Source of the DNA: Limnohabitans sp. 2KL-51
GTDB taxonomy: Bacteria; Pseudomonadota; Gammaproteobacteria; Burkholderiales; Burkholderiaceae_C
NCBI RefSeq assembly: GCF_003063645.1
Contig: NZ_NESJ01000013.1
Span: 95,289-159,288, forward strand
Direction of reading: 5' to 3'
DNA length: 64,000 nt
The notes under the pieces are model-generated. The model saw only the letters and a list, made by a program, of their open reading frames with translations. It did no database searches and was not told the DNA's origin. Every line of letters starts with the position of its first letter. The first letter of the stretch is position 1. This document shows, piece after piece, positions 1 through 9,374 of this stretch. The translations under genes were made by a program, and so were the position numbers.

Positions 1-168
1 CGCTTTGATGCCGGCCAGCACGTTCAGCCGGGCGTCCAACTCGACCCTGTGGCGCTGACCATAGTCGAACGCCAAGGTTTCGATGCGCTCGTAACGTGAC
101 AAGGCATGGGCCAGGCAGGTGGTGGAGTCTTGGCCACCGGAAAACAGGACGAGGGCGGAGGTGTGCAT
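1..168 (-). CDS. queC: 7-cyano-7-deazaguanine synthase QueC (N-terminal part, runs off window)
   Basis: Reverse complement of 1-168 reads [66 protein letters not shown]-loop and FDYGQRH typical of QueC. Absent from the ORF track because it is truncated by the window edge. Confidence 0.87.
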   Translation of the reverse strand, partial: MHTSALVLFSGGQDSTTCLAHALSRYERIETLAFDYGQRHRVELDARLNVLAGIKA

Positions 169-218
169 GGGCTGGGATGGTAACGCTGTCCATGCAGGGG
201 AATCGTTTGGGGTGCGCA

Positions 219-294
219 TTTGGAATGGGGCGGCGGCGGGCTCCTCATACTGCGGGTACACAGAAATCGTCGCCCGCCGCCGCCCCATTCCAAA
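219..294. repeat. Long hairpin element, copy 1 (23-bp perfect arms, 30-nt loop)
   Basis: TTTGGAATGGGGCGGCGGCGGGC (219-241) is perfectly complementary to 272-294; loop TCCTCATACTGCGGGTACACAGAAATCGTC. Confidence 0.9.
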
Positions 295-426
295 CGCTGG
301 TGGTGGTCGTCAGTTTTGCTGGTGTTGAACGCATTCCTTGCTGACAGTGACAACTGTCCTTGTTGGCAATAAACGTTGGCCGTATGGGCGTTAGGCCTCG
401 CAGCCCATGGTCTTGTGTGTGAGGGG

Positions 427-494
427 GGAGGGCGGGCCCAGGGTGACGATTTGGGCGTACCCCCGCCGTATGAGGAACCTTGGGCCCGCCCTCC
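427..494. repeat. Long hairpin element, copy 2 (inverted orientation, different stem, conserved loop)
   Basis: GGAGGGCGGGCCCAGGGT (427-444) pairs with ACCTTGGGCCCGCCCTCC (477-494), 17/18; reverse complement of loop TCCTCATACGGCGGGGGTACGCCCAAATCGTC closely matches the copy 1 loop. Confidence 0.88.
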
Positions 495-605
495 TCCACC
501 CACACCACACCCGCCAAACTCAGACGACACAAACTCACGCAACAACCGCAAAACCCACCCCATCAATAGCGGACAATCAAGCCTTCAAAAAGCCACCAAA
601 CCCCA

Positions 606-2489
606 GTGTCCCCCCACCTCCCCATCCTGCGCGAAGTTTTTGGCTACGACGCCTTTCGCGGCCCACAACAAGCCATCATCGACCACGTGGCCGCTGGGGG
701 CGATGCACTGGTACTCATGCCCACAGGTGGTGGCAAATCACTGTGCTACCAAATCCCGGCCATTGCGCGTCAGCGTGCAGGCCAAGGTATCACGGTGGTG
801 GTCTCGCCGCTGATCGCGCTGATGCACGACCAAGTGGGCGCGCTGCACGAAGCGGGTGTGAGCGCTGCGTTTCTCAACTCGACCCTGACCAGCGAAGAAT
901 CCAGCGACATCGAGCGCCGCCTGTTGCGCGGTGAGATCACGCTGCTGTATGCCGCACCCGAACGCGTGACCACCTCGCGTTTTCTGGCGCAAATGGACTC
1001 GCTGCAAGAGCGCGGGCTGCTCAGCCTGTTTGCCATCGACGAAGCGCATTGCGTGAGCCAGTGGGGCCACGACTTCCGGCCCGAGTACCGGGGCCTGTCG
1101 GTGCTGCACGAGCGCTACCCCAGCGTGCCGCGTGTGGCGCTCACGGCAACGGCCGATGCGCTCACGCGTGCCGACATCGTCGAACGGCTGCAGCTGGAAA
1201 GCGCCGAGCTGTTCATCAGCAGCTTTGACCGGCCCAACATCCGCTACACCATCGTCGAGAAGAAAGAAGCCAGCACCCAGCTGCTGCGCTTCATCGAGCG
1301 CGAGCACCCCGAAGAAGCGGGCGTGGTCTATTGCCAGTCGCGCAAGCGGGTCGAAGAAATCGCGGTCATGCTGTGCGAGTCGGGCATCCATGCGCTGCCT
1401 TACCACGCGGGCCTGGACGCCGCGGTGCGTCAGCGCCACCAAAACGAATTTTTGCGCGAAGACGGCGTGGTGATGGTCGCCACGGTGGCTTTTGGCATGG
1501 GCATCGACAAGCCGGATGTGCGCTTTGTGGCCCACCTGGACATGCCCAAGAACATCGAAGGCTATTACCAGGAAACTGGCCGCGCCGGGCGCGATGGCCT
1601 GGCTTCTGACGCGTGGATGGCCTATGGCCTGCAAGACGTGGTGAACCAGCGCCGCATGATCGACGAGAGCCCTGCAGGGGAAGAGTTCAAGCAGGTCATG
1701 CGCGGCAAGCTCGACGCCCTGCTGGGCCTAGCCGAGGCGACCGACTGCCGCCGTGTGCGCTTGTTGGGTTACTTCGGCGAGAGCTATGCCAGCCAAAAGG
1801 ACAGTGCGCAGGGCGTTTACATGCCGTTTTGCGGCAACTGCGACAACTGCCTACACCCGCCAGAGGTGTGGGACGGCACCGACGCGGCGCGCAAGCTGCT
1901 GTCCACCGTGTACCGAACCCACCAAAGCAGTGGCCACCACTTTGGCGCGGCCCACACCATGGACATCGTGCGGGGCAAGAAAACCGAGAAGGTGGTTCAG
2001 CGCGGCCACGAGAGCATCAGCACCTTTGGCCTGGGGGCCGACTACAGCGAGCAGCAACTGCGCGCCGTGATGCGCCAGCTGATCGCCATTGGCGCTTTGC
2101 ATGTGCACACCGAAGACGGCTTCAGCACCCTGCACCTGACCGAGCCGTCACGCGCCGTGCTCAAAGGCGACGTGCCCGTGCAATTGCGTGAGAGCACCAG
2201 CCAACGCAGCGACAAAAAAAGCCGCACCCGCAGCGGCCCAGCGCCTGCAGCGGCCAACCTGGGGCAAGACGCGATGGTGCGTTACATCAACCTCAAGGCC
2301 TGGCGCGCCGAAGTGGCCAAAGAACACAATCTGCCCGCGTATGTGATTTTTCATGACGCGACGCTGGCGGCCATTGCCGAGAGCGCCCCGCAAAGTTTGG
2401 GCGACCTGCAAGGCATTAGTGGGCTGGGTGTGAAGAAGCTCGAGGCCTATGGCGCGCAGGTGCTGCAGGTTTGCAATGGGGCGGTTTGA
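606..2489 (+). CDS. recQ: ATP-dependent DNA helicase RecQ (GTG start)
   Basis: Motifs [38 protein letters not shown], zinc-binding CGNCDNC, HRDC-like C-terminus. Confidence 0.95.
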   Translation: MSPHLPILREVFGYDAFRGPQQAIIDHVAAGGDALVLMPTGGGKSLCYQIPAIARQRAGQGITVVVSPLIALMHDQVGALHEAGVSAAFLNSTLTSEESSDIERRLLRGEITLLYAAPERVTTSRFLAQMDSLQERGLLSLFAIDEAHCVSQWGHDFRPEYRGLSVLHERYPSVPRVALTATADALTRADIVERLQLESAELFISSFDRPNIRYTIVEKKEASTQLLRFIEREHPEEAGVVYCQSRKRVEEIAVMLCESGIHALPYHAGLDAAVRQRHQNEFLREDGVVMVATVAFGMGIDKPDVRFVAHLDMPKNIEGYYQETGRAGRDGLASDAWMAYGLQDVVNQRRMIDESPAGEEFKQVMRGKLDALLGLAEATDCRRVRLLGYFGESYASQKDSAQGVYMPFCGNCDNCLHPPEVWDGTDAARKLLSTVYRTHQSSGHHFGAAHTMDIVRGKKTEKVVQRGHESISTFGLGADYSEQQLRAVMRQLIAIGALHVHTEDGFSTLHLTEPSRAVLKGDVPVQLRESTSQRSDKKSRTRSGPAPAAANLGQDAMVRYINLKAWRAEVAKEHNLPAYVIFHDATLAAIAESAPQSLGDLQGISGLGVKKLEAYGAQVLQVCNGAV

Positions 2490-2689
2490 GGGACTTTGCG
2501 GTTGGGGCGGGGCCACTGAAGACCCTGAGCGCTGCGTTTTTATAAAGGCCGACACCCTGAGCCCATTGGCGAGCATTGAGAAAACGTCGGCACATCGGCC
2601 TCTTTCATTTGACACTGGTACAACACACGCCGAACTGAGTTCCGCTAAATTCGTTTTAAGCCAGCTTCCAGCGCAGAACTGAGTTTTGC

Positions 2690-2862
2690 AGTTGAGTACG
2701 GCCAAAGATTTGCCCAATTTCTCAAGCAAGCTCGCCAAACCGCTTGCCAGCAACAGACACAACAAAAGGCCTCGTCTTTTCTTGACGATCATCCGCAGCA
2801 GCCAGCGGATGTAGTTGCCGGCTGCTCACAGCACCGCGTGCAGCGCATCCCCTTCATACCAT
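2690..2862 (-). pseudogene. Degenerate transposase C-terminal remnant (IS5-like)
   Basis: Minus-strand reading ..YEGDALHAVL*AAGNYIRWLLRMIVKKRRGLLLCLLLASGL.. resembles the conserved C-terminus of IS5-type transposases, with an in-frame stop. Confidence 0.5.
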
Positions 2863-2912
2863 CGTCATCGCTTAGCTCGAACGTTAGACGTCATGAAATA
2901 TACTTGTCCTTG

Positions 2913-2930
2913 GTTAGCAACTTTGCTAAC
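2913..2930. promoter_or_regulatory. Perfect palindrome GTTAGCAACTTTGCTAAC upstream of the TA operon, candidate autoregulatory operator
   Basis: 8-bp arms with 2-nt centre, lying between TTGTCC (2904-2909) and TAACAT (2927-2932), just 5' of ATG 2938. Confidence 0.6.
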
Positions 2931-2937
2931 ATAAAGT

Positions 2938-3264
2938 ATGGCGTTTGAGATTCACTACTTCCATGAGCGCGTTTACGCAGAGGTGCATTCATGGCCAGTT
3001 GACGTTCTGGCCGACTATGCGCGGTTGGTTGAACTTCTCGCGGAGCATGGGCCGAGTCTTCGCTTGCCACATTCACGCGCTTTTGGTGATGGGTTGTTCG
3101 AGTTACGTCCGCGTGGGCGATCGGGCATTGGTCGGGCGTTTTATTGTTTTTTGATGGGGAAGAGAATCGTCGTTCTGCATGCGTTTATCAAGAAGTCGCA
3201 GCAGACCCCTGACAACGAATTGAAGATGGCACGAAAGCGCCTGAAGGAGGTGATGCATGGCTGA
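2938..3264 (+). CDS. Type II toxin, RelE/HigB (phage Gp49-like) family
   Basis: FELRPRGRSGIGRAFYCFLMGKRIVVLHAFIKKSQQTPDNELKMARKRLKE pattern typical of Gp49/HigB toxins; overlaps the downstream XRE gene. Confidence 0.82.
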   Translation: MAFEIHYFHERVYAEVHSWPVDVLADYARLVELLAEHGPSLRLPHSRAFGDGLFELRPRGRSGIGRAFYCFLMGKRIVVLHAFIKKSQQTPDNELKMARKRLKEVMHG

Positions 3265-3574
3265 CTTGAAGTACAAACCGGTTCCTCATAATCACGCTGA
3301 ATTTTTGGCGGCTGCAAGGCAACGCCCGGGATTTAATGAGGCCTACGACAGCCTTGAACTCGAATACACCGTTGCAAGCCAGATGCTTAAAGCGCGAGCC
3401 AAAGCTGGCTTGACGCAAGACGCAGTCGCAGAGCGCATGGGCACCACGAAGAGTGCAATTTCGCGCTTGGAGGGTGCCGGCCGTCACGCTCCATCGTTGG
3501 CTACTTTGAAAAAATACGCCGCCGCGGTTGGCTGTGATTTACAAGTAAAGTTTGTGCCGCAAAAAGTAGCGTGA
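3257..3574 (+). CDS. Antitoxin, XRE-family HTH (HigA-like)
   Basis: HTH LKARAKAGLTQDAVAERMGTTKSAISRLEGAGRHAPSLATLKKYAAAVG; overlaps toxin stop. Confidence 0.85.
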   Translation: MADLKYKPVPHNHAEFLAAARQRPGFNEAYDSLELEYTVASQMLKARAKAGLTQDAVAERMGTTKSAISRLEGAGRHAPSLATLKKYAAAVGCDLQVKFVPQKVA

Positions 3575-3594
3575 CGACGAACTGGTCATTCGTC

Positions 3595-3651
3595 AAAAAG
3601 CTCGAAGCCTAAGGCCCCCAAGTGCCACGGGTGTGCAATAGGTCGGCTTGA
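3595..3651 (+). pseudogene. Degenerate duplicate of the recQ 3' end (57 bp)
   Basis: 44/57 gapless identity with 2433-2489; same-frame translation KKLEA*GPQVPRVCNRSA* versus Rec[19 protein letters not shown]. Confidence 0.85.
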
Positions 3652-4509
3652 TCACTTGCGCACGGCCGGCACCTCGATGGGCAAGCCCTCACCGCGCCAC
3701 ATCAGGTACAGCGCCAGTTGCCGCATCTCCAAGGCACCCCAAGGCGGGGTTTCGGCGCGAATACCGGCATAACAACTGCGCAAGCGCCGCTCCAGCGATC
3801 CCGGTTTTTGCCATTCCAGACGGTACACCGGGTAGCCATTGGGCTGCCCTTGACTGAGCGCGTCGGTGTACAGGCGTTGCCCAAAATTTTGGTCATGGCA
3901 TTGGGCGCACGACAAATTCATTTGGCCTTGGCGTTGTGAAAACAGAGCCGCTCCTGCTTGCCAGTGACTGCGGGCAGCACCGCCAATGTCTACCCGCAAG
4001 GGCATGCCTTTGGAGGCCTGCGTCACCAGCAGGCTCAAGCCAAGCAAGGCATCAGAATCGTACATGTGTGGCGCTGCTTGCTGATGGCGCGTGGTGCATT
4101 GGTTGATGCGGTCTTCGAGGTTGAACAGTCGCCCGCTGGCAGCGTCGATGGCGGGGTAACGCGTGGCGACGCCTTTCATGCTGCTAGCGACTGCACCATG
4201 GCAACTGGCGCAGGATTTGCCGTTGGCGGCACTGGGTTGGCCCCAAGCTTGCGCTCCTTGGCTCAGCCAGAGTTGGGCGGGGTTGGCAAATTCGTCCGCT
4301 TGTAAGGCTTGCACATCCTTGCCCGAGTAATGCAAGCCCGATTTGAGCTGCGACAAAGGCAAACTACGTGCGGGTGGCTCTGGCGTCTGCGCAACGGCGT
4401 ACCCACTGCCCCCCCACAACGCGAGGAACATAAAGACCAACAAGCACACCTTGATCAAGGTGCGCTCACACCCTGCTGCGGACATCGACGCGAACGCTCG
4501 GATGCCCAT
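3652..4509 (-). CDS. soxA: Sulfur oxidation c-type cytochrome SoxA (dihaem)
   Basis: Two haem motifs CASCH and CAQCH, C-terminal LRSCYAGIRAE cysteine; follows soxZ by a few bp. Start taken at internal Met (MGIRAF). Confidence 0.9.
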   Translation of the reverse strand: MGIRAFASMSAAGCERTLIKVCLLVFMFLALWGGSGYAVAQTPEPPARSLPLSQLKSGLHYSGKDVQALQADEFANPAQLWLSQGAQAWGQPSAANGKSCASCHGAVASSMKGVATRYPAIDAASGRLFNLEDRINQCTTRHQQAAPHMYDSDALLGLSLLVTQASKGMPLRVDIGGAARSHWQAGAALFSQRQGQMNLSCAQCHDQNFGQRLYTDALSQGQPNGYPVYRLEWQKPGSLERRLRSCYAGIRAETPPWGALEMRQLALYLMWRGEGLPIEVPAVRK

Positions 4510-4513
4510 GCGC

Positions 4514-4849
4514 TCAGGGACTGCTTTTGGGCAAGACCGGCAATGTTTGCCGCAAGCTGCCTTTGACGCCCCGGTCATCGGTCCACGCCACATGCATTTC
4601 GGCCGTTTGGTCCGCTCGCACAAAAAATTCAAACAAAGGATTGGCCGAGATCCCCGAAGAAGGCTCCACACGGAACACCTCTTGCTGGCCCCAAGTGCAA
4701 GTCAGTGACTGGATCACGTTGCGCGGCACCAACTTGCCCAACAGGTCTTGCAGATAACCCGTGTCCATGGGGTGCTGCACCAGCAGACGGACTTTGACCA
4801 CGTCGCCCGCAAGAACGCGTTCAGGCCATTGGATGCGTGCAAATGCCAT
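4514..4849 (-). CDS. soxZ: Thiosulfate oxidation carrier complex protein SoxZ
   Basis: 111 aa; VLAGDVVKVRLLVQHPMDTGY..LFEFFVRADQTAEMHVAWTDDRGVKG pattern. Confidence 0.9.
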   Translation of the reverse strand: MAFARIQWPERVLAGDVVKVRLLVQHPMDTGYLQDLLGKLVPRNVIQSLTCTWGQQEVFRVEPSSGISANPLFEFFVRADQTAEMHVAWTDDRGVKGSLRQTLPVLPKSSP

Positions 4850-4851
4850 GG

Positions 4852-5337
4852 TCAGGAAGCGTCGACGCAAGCCGACTCGGTGACGATGATTTCCATCTGG
4901 CCATAACGAAACTCGCCATTGGACAGGCGTGCCAAAGCGACCACTTGCTGGGTGCCCGCCAAGCGCAGGCGCGTGCTGACTTCGGCACGTCCGTTCCACG
5001 GCCCCAAATGGAAAACCGCCATGCGGGTCACCGGATTGCGCTGAGACAACAGGTAAACATGCGTCACATGGTCTTGGGGCGTCATGGGGCTTTGCACTTG
5101 AACCGTGACGGGCACCAAAGTGCCGTTGTCGGCCAACACGGGGGCCACCCATTTCACGTCTTGCTCTAACACACGAGCGCCTTGGGTCAGGGGCTCGATC
5201 ATTTTCGCCACGCTCAACAACTGGCCCGATGCCATGTCTTGGGCTTGGCTGGGCCACAGCTGAACAGCAGCCCCATAAAGTCCGGCCCGCAGCACTTGCC
5301 GCAAGCCTTCACGACGGGTCAATGTGGGCCACTTCAT
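4852..5337 (-). CDS. soxY: SoxY-like carrier protein with atypical C-terminus
   Basis: Position between soxX and soxZ, SoxY-like Ig fold sequence; ends EIIVTESACVDAS rather than a GGCGG-type tail. Confidence 0.78.
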   Translation of the reverse strand: MKWPTLTRREGLRQVLRAGLYGAAVQLWPSQAQDMASGQLLSVAKMIEPLTQGARVLEQDVKWVAPVLADNGTLVPVTVQVQSPMTPQDHVTHVYLLSQRNPVTRMAVFHLGPWNGRAEVSTRLRLAGTQQVVALARLSNGEFRYGQMEIIVTESACVDAS

Positions 5338-5750
5338 GGCGTGGCCTTGCTGGGCAAAAACAGGTAACTCAAGATGTCTTCAAGCCCCTGCGCCGTCAAA
5401 ATAGTTTGCCCCTTGTAGGGGTTCGCCACCTTGTTCAAACCCTCGGTACTGAAATAGGCGGGCATGATGGTTTGCGGGTTAAAGCGCCGGGCATCGGCGA
5501 TGCGCTCGCGGGCTTGAGCCTTCGTGCTGCGCTCGGCCAAACCGACCAAAGACGGACCAAGTGCACCACCCGCAGGCAAACCCGGCACTTGGTGGCACAG
5601 CGCACAGCCGCTGTCTTGTCTTTGCAAAAGCAAGGCTTTGCCCCGATCCGGCGAGCCAGATTGAAGGGCATCAGGCGTTTGCGCAGCAGCCCAGCCCCAG
5701 CCAGCGCTGCACACCAAGGCCCCCACCCGCGCCAAGCCCAGCACCGTCAT
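5334..5750 (-). CDS. soxX: Sulfur oxidation c-type cytochrome SoxX (monohaem)
   Basis: Signal peptide, CALCH haem motif, GPSLVGLAER..IMPAYFSTEGLN; start overlaps upstream stop (ATGA). Confidence 0.86.
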   Translation of the reverse strand: MTVLGLARVGALVCSAGWGWAAAQTPDALQSGSPDRGKALLLQRQDSGCALCHQVPGLPAGGALGPSLVGLAERSTKAQARERIADARRFNPQTIMPAYFSTEGLNKVANPYKGQTILTAQGLEDILSYLFLPSKATP

Positions 5751-7915
5751 GCGCGAGCCAAAGTCAAACCATGGTTTTTCAGAGGCAAGCTGCGGATGCG
5801 TTTGCCCAAAGCGGCCGAAATGGCATTGGCCACCGCCGGAGCCAAAGGCGCCTGGGCGGGCTCGCCCACCCCGCCCCAGAAGCCGCCTGTGGGGGCAATC
5901 ACCACGTCCACCTTGGGCATTTCGTTCAAACGCATCATGCGGTAATCGTGGAAGTTGGATTGCTCCACTCGCCCATCCTTGATGGTGTTTTCGCCCCAGA
6001 AGATGGCGGTCAAACCGTGTACCACGCTGCCCTGGAACTGGGCCACGATGTTGTCGGGGTTGACGGCGTAACCAGGGTCAATGCCGATCACGATGCGGTG
6101 GATCTTGACCTCGTTTTTGGCGTTGATCGAGACATCACACACGCAAGCCGTCCAGCTGCCATAACCGTCAGTAGCGGCCACGCCCCGGAACACACCCGGT
6201 GCCGGTTTTTTGTCCCAACCGGCTGCCTTGGTCACGGCCAACAAGATGGCCCGGTCGCGGTTGGCCTTTTCGTTGTTGGGCAGCATGGCCAAGCGGTACG
6301 CCACCGGGTCTTGCGCTGCAGCCTGGGCCATCTCGTCAATGAAACACTCACGCCCAAACGGGTTTTGTGAATGCCCCACGGTGCGCCAAAAACCCACGGG
6401 CACATTGGTGTTGCGCTGGGCATAGTCCACCAAGGTGTTCGGGATGTCGTAGGGGTGGTCGTTGAAACAAGCCACCGCCTGACCGTCCACCCCTTTGGGC
6501 AAGGGCAGCTTCAGCAAGGTGGCCAAGATGGATGGGGCACTGACGCGGATGTGCAGTGCCTCGGCTTTGCCCGTGGCGCTCAAGCCCGCCTTGAAACGCA
6601 TCAGACTGGCCGGACGGTACAAGCCATGCTGGATTTCCTCTTCACGAGACCACAGCATTTTGATGGGCTTGCCGGGCATGGCCTTGGCGATCGTGACGGC
6701 TTGGCGCGTGAAGTCTTGCGGGCTTTTGCGCCCAAGACCCCCACCCAATTGCATGGGGTGCACTTTCACATTGGCCTGGGGCACGCCTGCTGTCGCAGCC
6801 GCCACTGCCAAGGTGGATTCCGGGTTTTGCGTTGAGCACCACACATCGAGTTGGTCGCCCTGCAGCCAAGCGGTACACACCATGGGCTCCATGGTGGCGT
6901 GCGCCAAATAGGGCGTGAAGTACTCGGCCTCGATGACCTTTGCAGCCTTGCTCAGCGCATCAGCCGTGTTGCCGTCGTTGCGGGCCACCGCCAGTTCTGG
7001 TTGCTCCATACCGGCTTTGAAGTGGGCCATGATGGCGGCGCTGCTCAAGGTGCCGTGCTCGCCCACATCCCAGTCCACCGCCACATCGCGAAGCGCTTCT
7101 TTGGCACGCCACCAGTTGTCGGCTACCACGGCCACAAAGGTGCCCAAATTCAACACCTTGACGATGCCCCTGCGGTTTTCCACCTTGGAGGCGTCCATGC
7201 TTTTGACGGTGCCGTTGAACACGGGTGAAGCCGCAATGGCCGCGTGCAGCATGCCAGGCACTTGGGCGTCGATGCCGTACTTGACACGGCCGGTCACGAT
7301 GTCGGGAATATCCACACGGGGAATGGACTTGCCGATCAATGTCCAGTCTTTGGGGTCTTTGAGTTTGACGTCTTTGGGGGCTTCCAGCTTGGCGGCCGCT
7401 GCGGCCAATTTGCCGTAGCTGAGCGTGCGCTTGCTGGGCAGGTGGGTGACTTTGCTCAGCGCTGCTTTGCACTCGCTGGCTGGCACGCCCCATTGCTGGG
7501 CAGCCGCGGCGATCAGCATCTCGCGCCCGGTGGCACCCGCTTTGCGCAGGTATTCCTGCGAATTGCGGATGGTGCGACTGCCCACCGAAGCCATGTCGCC
7601 ATAGGCGCGTTTGGTGCGCAGGTTTTCATGCGCTGTGGCGTACTCGACGCGCACTTTCTTCCAATCGGCCTCCAACTCCTCGGCAATCATCATGGGCGCA
7701 GAAGTCATGCTGCCTTGGCCCATTTCAGCGCGGGCGTAGCGGATGACAATCGTGTCGTTGGGCTCGATTTCGAGCCACACATTCAGCTGGGGCGTTGCGG
7801 CCGCTTGGGCGCTTTGTGGAACGAAAAATCCCATCGACAAGCCCGCCGTAGCGGTGCTGGAGATCTTTAAGAAATGGCGGCGGTCCATGCCGGAGGTCAG
7901 TTCTGGGGTGCTCAT
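5747..7915 (-). CDS. Molybdopterin-binding hydroxylase large subunit, isoquinoline 1-oxidoreductase beta (IorB)/xanthine dehydrogenase family
   Basis: Twin-arginine signal [84 protein letters not shown]. Confidence 0.87.
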   Translation of the reverse strand: MSTPELTSGMDRRHFLKISSTATAGLSMGFFVPQSAQAAATPQLNVWLEIEPNDTIVIRYARAEMGQGSMTSAPMMIAEELEADWKKVRVEYATAHENLRTKRAYGDMASVGSRTIRNSQEYLRKAGATGREMLIAAAAQQWGVPASECKAALSKVTHLPSKRTLSYGKLAAAAAKLEAPKDVKLKDPKDWTLIGKSIPRVDIPDIVTGRVKYGIDAQVPGMLHAAIAASPVFNGTVKSMDASKVENRRGIVKVLNLGTFVAVVADNWWRAKEALRDVAVDWDVGEHGTLSSAAIMAHFKAGMEQPELAVARNDGNTADALSKAAKVIEAEYFTPYLAHATMEPMVCTAWLQGDQLDVWCSTQNPESTLAVAAATAGVPQANVKVHPMQLGGGLGRKSPQDFTRQAVTIAKAMPGKPIKMLWSREEEIQHGLYRPASLMRFKAGLSATGKAEALHIRVSAPSILATLLKLPLPKGVDGQAVACFNDHPYDIPNTLVDYAQRNTNVPVGFWRTVGHSQNPFGRECFIDEMAQAAAQDPVAYRLAMLPNNEKANRDRAILLAVTKAAGWDKKPAPGVFRGVAATDGYGSWTACVCDVSINAKNEVKIHRIVIGIDPGYAVNPDNIVAQFQGSVVHGLTAIFWGENTIKDGRVEQSNFHDYRMMRLNEMPKVDVVIAPTGGFWGGVGEPAQAPLAPAVANAISAALGKRIRSLPLKNHGLTLARA

Positions 7916-8370
7916 GCGCGGGTCCCTTTCTTGGCAGCGGCGTGGATGGCGGTGCGCATGCGGGCGTAGGTGCCACAACGGCAAATGTTGGTCATCGCGG
8001 CATCGATGTCTTCATCGGTGGGTTTGGGCTTTTTCTTGAGCAGGGCTACTGCAGCGAGCATCTGGCCGCCCTGGCAGTAACCGCACTGAGGCACTTGGTG
8101 GTCGATCCAGGCTTGTTGCACGGCGTGCAAGCGGCCCTTGTCGGCCAAGCCTTCGATGGTGATGACCTTTTGCCCCGCAGCACCCGAGACCGGGTAAGTA
8201 CAAGAGCGCACCGGCTCACCATTGAGCAAGACGGTGCAAGAGCCACATTGGGCCACGCCACAGCCGAATTTGGGGCCTTTGATGTCGAGTTCATCGCGCA
8301 ATGCCCACAACAAGGGCATTTCGGGTTCGACATCCAGCGTGTGGGATTTGCCGTTGACGCTTAATTTCAT
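7912..8370 (-). CDS. (2Fe-2S)-binding small subunit of molybdenum hydroxylase (IorA-like)
   Basis: [23 protein letters not shown] and [20 protein letters not shown] motifs; overlaps large subunit start. Confidence 0.92.
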   Translation of the reverse strand: MKLSVNGKSHTLDVEPEMPLLWALRDELDIKGPKFGCGVAQCGSCTVLLNGEPVRSCTYPVSGAAGQKVITIEGLADKGRLHAVQQAWIDHQVPQCGYCQGGQMLAAVALLKKKPKPTDEDIDAAMTNICRCGTYARMRTAIHAAAKKGTRA

Positions 8371-8600
8371 GGGGACAGTCTCCGTGGTGAAAGCTTTGCA
8401 TTCCACTATGTCGTGATCTCTGGGTTAAAGCAACCTGACTAAAACCTAGAAGGTCCTTGCGCGCATGCCGTTTTGTCACCCATGCGACGCGTTTGGGTTG
8501 CCGTTGCGCTTTTCAGGTGTGGCCCAAGACATGGGCTTGGGTTCACAATCCTCCCTTTACCCCGCATCGGCATTTCAACGGAGTCACTTGTCTTGTGAGC

Positions 8601-9374
8601 ATGGAATACGCACCCCTTGGCTTGATCGGACTGCTGACGCCGCAGGCCAATACCACCGTTGAACCTGAAGCCTGGGCCTTGTTGCCCACAGGCTATTCGC
8701 TCATCAATGGTCGCCTCGTCAGCCAGGCACCCAGTCTGGATCAGCGATTGCTGGATTACTTTGACCAGCTTGAATCCAGCATGCTTCAATTTGGCAATGC
8801 CCCGCTGTCGGTTCTGGCACTGGCCTGCACCGGCTCATCCTATTTGATGGGCCGCGAAAAAGAGGCGCAATGGGTGCACGCTTGGCAAGCGCGCCTGAAC
8901 ATCCCCGTCGTCACCGCCGGTATGGCCGTGGCAGCAGCCTTAAAGACATTGGGCGCTCGTCGGTTGGATTTGCTCTCGCCTTACCCCGCTGACCTCACTC
9001 AAGCCAGCATCGCCTATTGGAAGTCGCATGGTTTTGACATTGGCACAGTTCAGGCTGTGAACTCATCAGATCCTGGTTTTCATGCCATTTACACCACCTC
9101 CAGCGAATCGGCCAACAGCGCAGCCCAAGCTTTAAGCGCATCAAGCGCTGACGCTGTCTTGATGCTGGGCACGGGCATGCCTAGTCTGAAAACGCTGTTG
9201 ACTCAACGCGCTCGCCCCGGCCCGCCGTGGTTGTCGAGCATGCTGGCGTTGATGTGGCAATCGGTCGCAGCCATTCCCAGTACCCCCCCAAGGCCATCTG
9301 ACCTTCAAACCTGGCTGGATGCCGGGCACTGGGCTGACAGAGCTCAGGCCATGGGCTTCGCTCGCAAGGCATGA
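8601..9374 (+). CDS. Maleate cis-trans isomerase / arylmalonate decarboxylase-like (Asp/Glu racemase superfamily)
   Basis: GLIGLLTPQANTTVEPE, LALACTGSSYLMG, ADAVLMLGTGMPSL pattern. Confidence 0.68.
   Translation: MEYAPLGLIGLLTPQANTTVEPEAWALLPTGYSLINGRLVSQAPSLDQRLLDYFDQLESSMLQFGNAPLSVLALACTGSSYLMGREKEAQWVHAWQARLNIPVVTAGMAVAAALKTLGARRLDLLSPYPADLTQASIAYWKSHGFDIGTVQAVNSSDPGFHAIYTTSSESANSAAQALSASSADAVLMLGTGMPSLKTLLTQRARPGPPWLSSMLALMWQSVAAIPSTPPRPSDLQTWLDAGHWADRAQAMGFARKA

Noticed and set aside
24-566. 180-aa minus-strand and companion plus-strand ORFs in the queC-recQ gap
   Set aside because: They arise from the GC-rich hairpin elements (Pro/Gly/Ser-rich); the repeat is real but the protein is unlikely.
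738-1634. 298-aa ORF antisense to recQ
   Set aside because: Low-complexity shadow frame opposite a well-supported RecQ.
3652-5750. Complete thiosulfate-oxidising Sox system
   Set aside because: Only soxXYZA are present; no sulfur-type soxB or soxCD in the window. The sarcosine oxidase genes at 57.9-62.9 kb share symbols but are unrelated.
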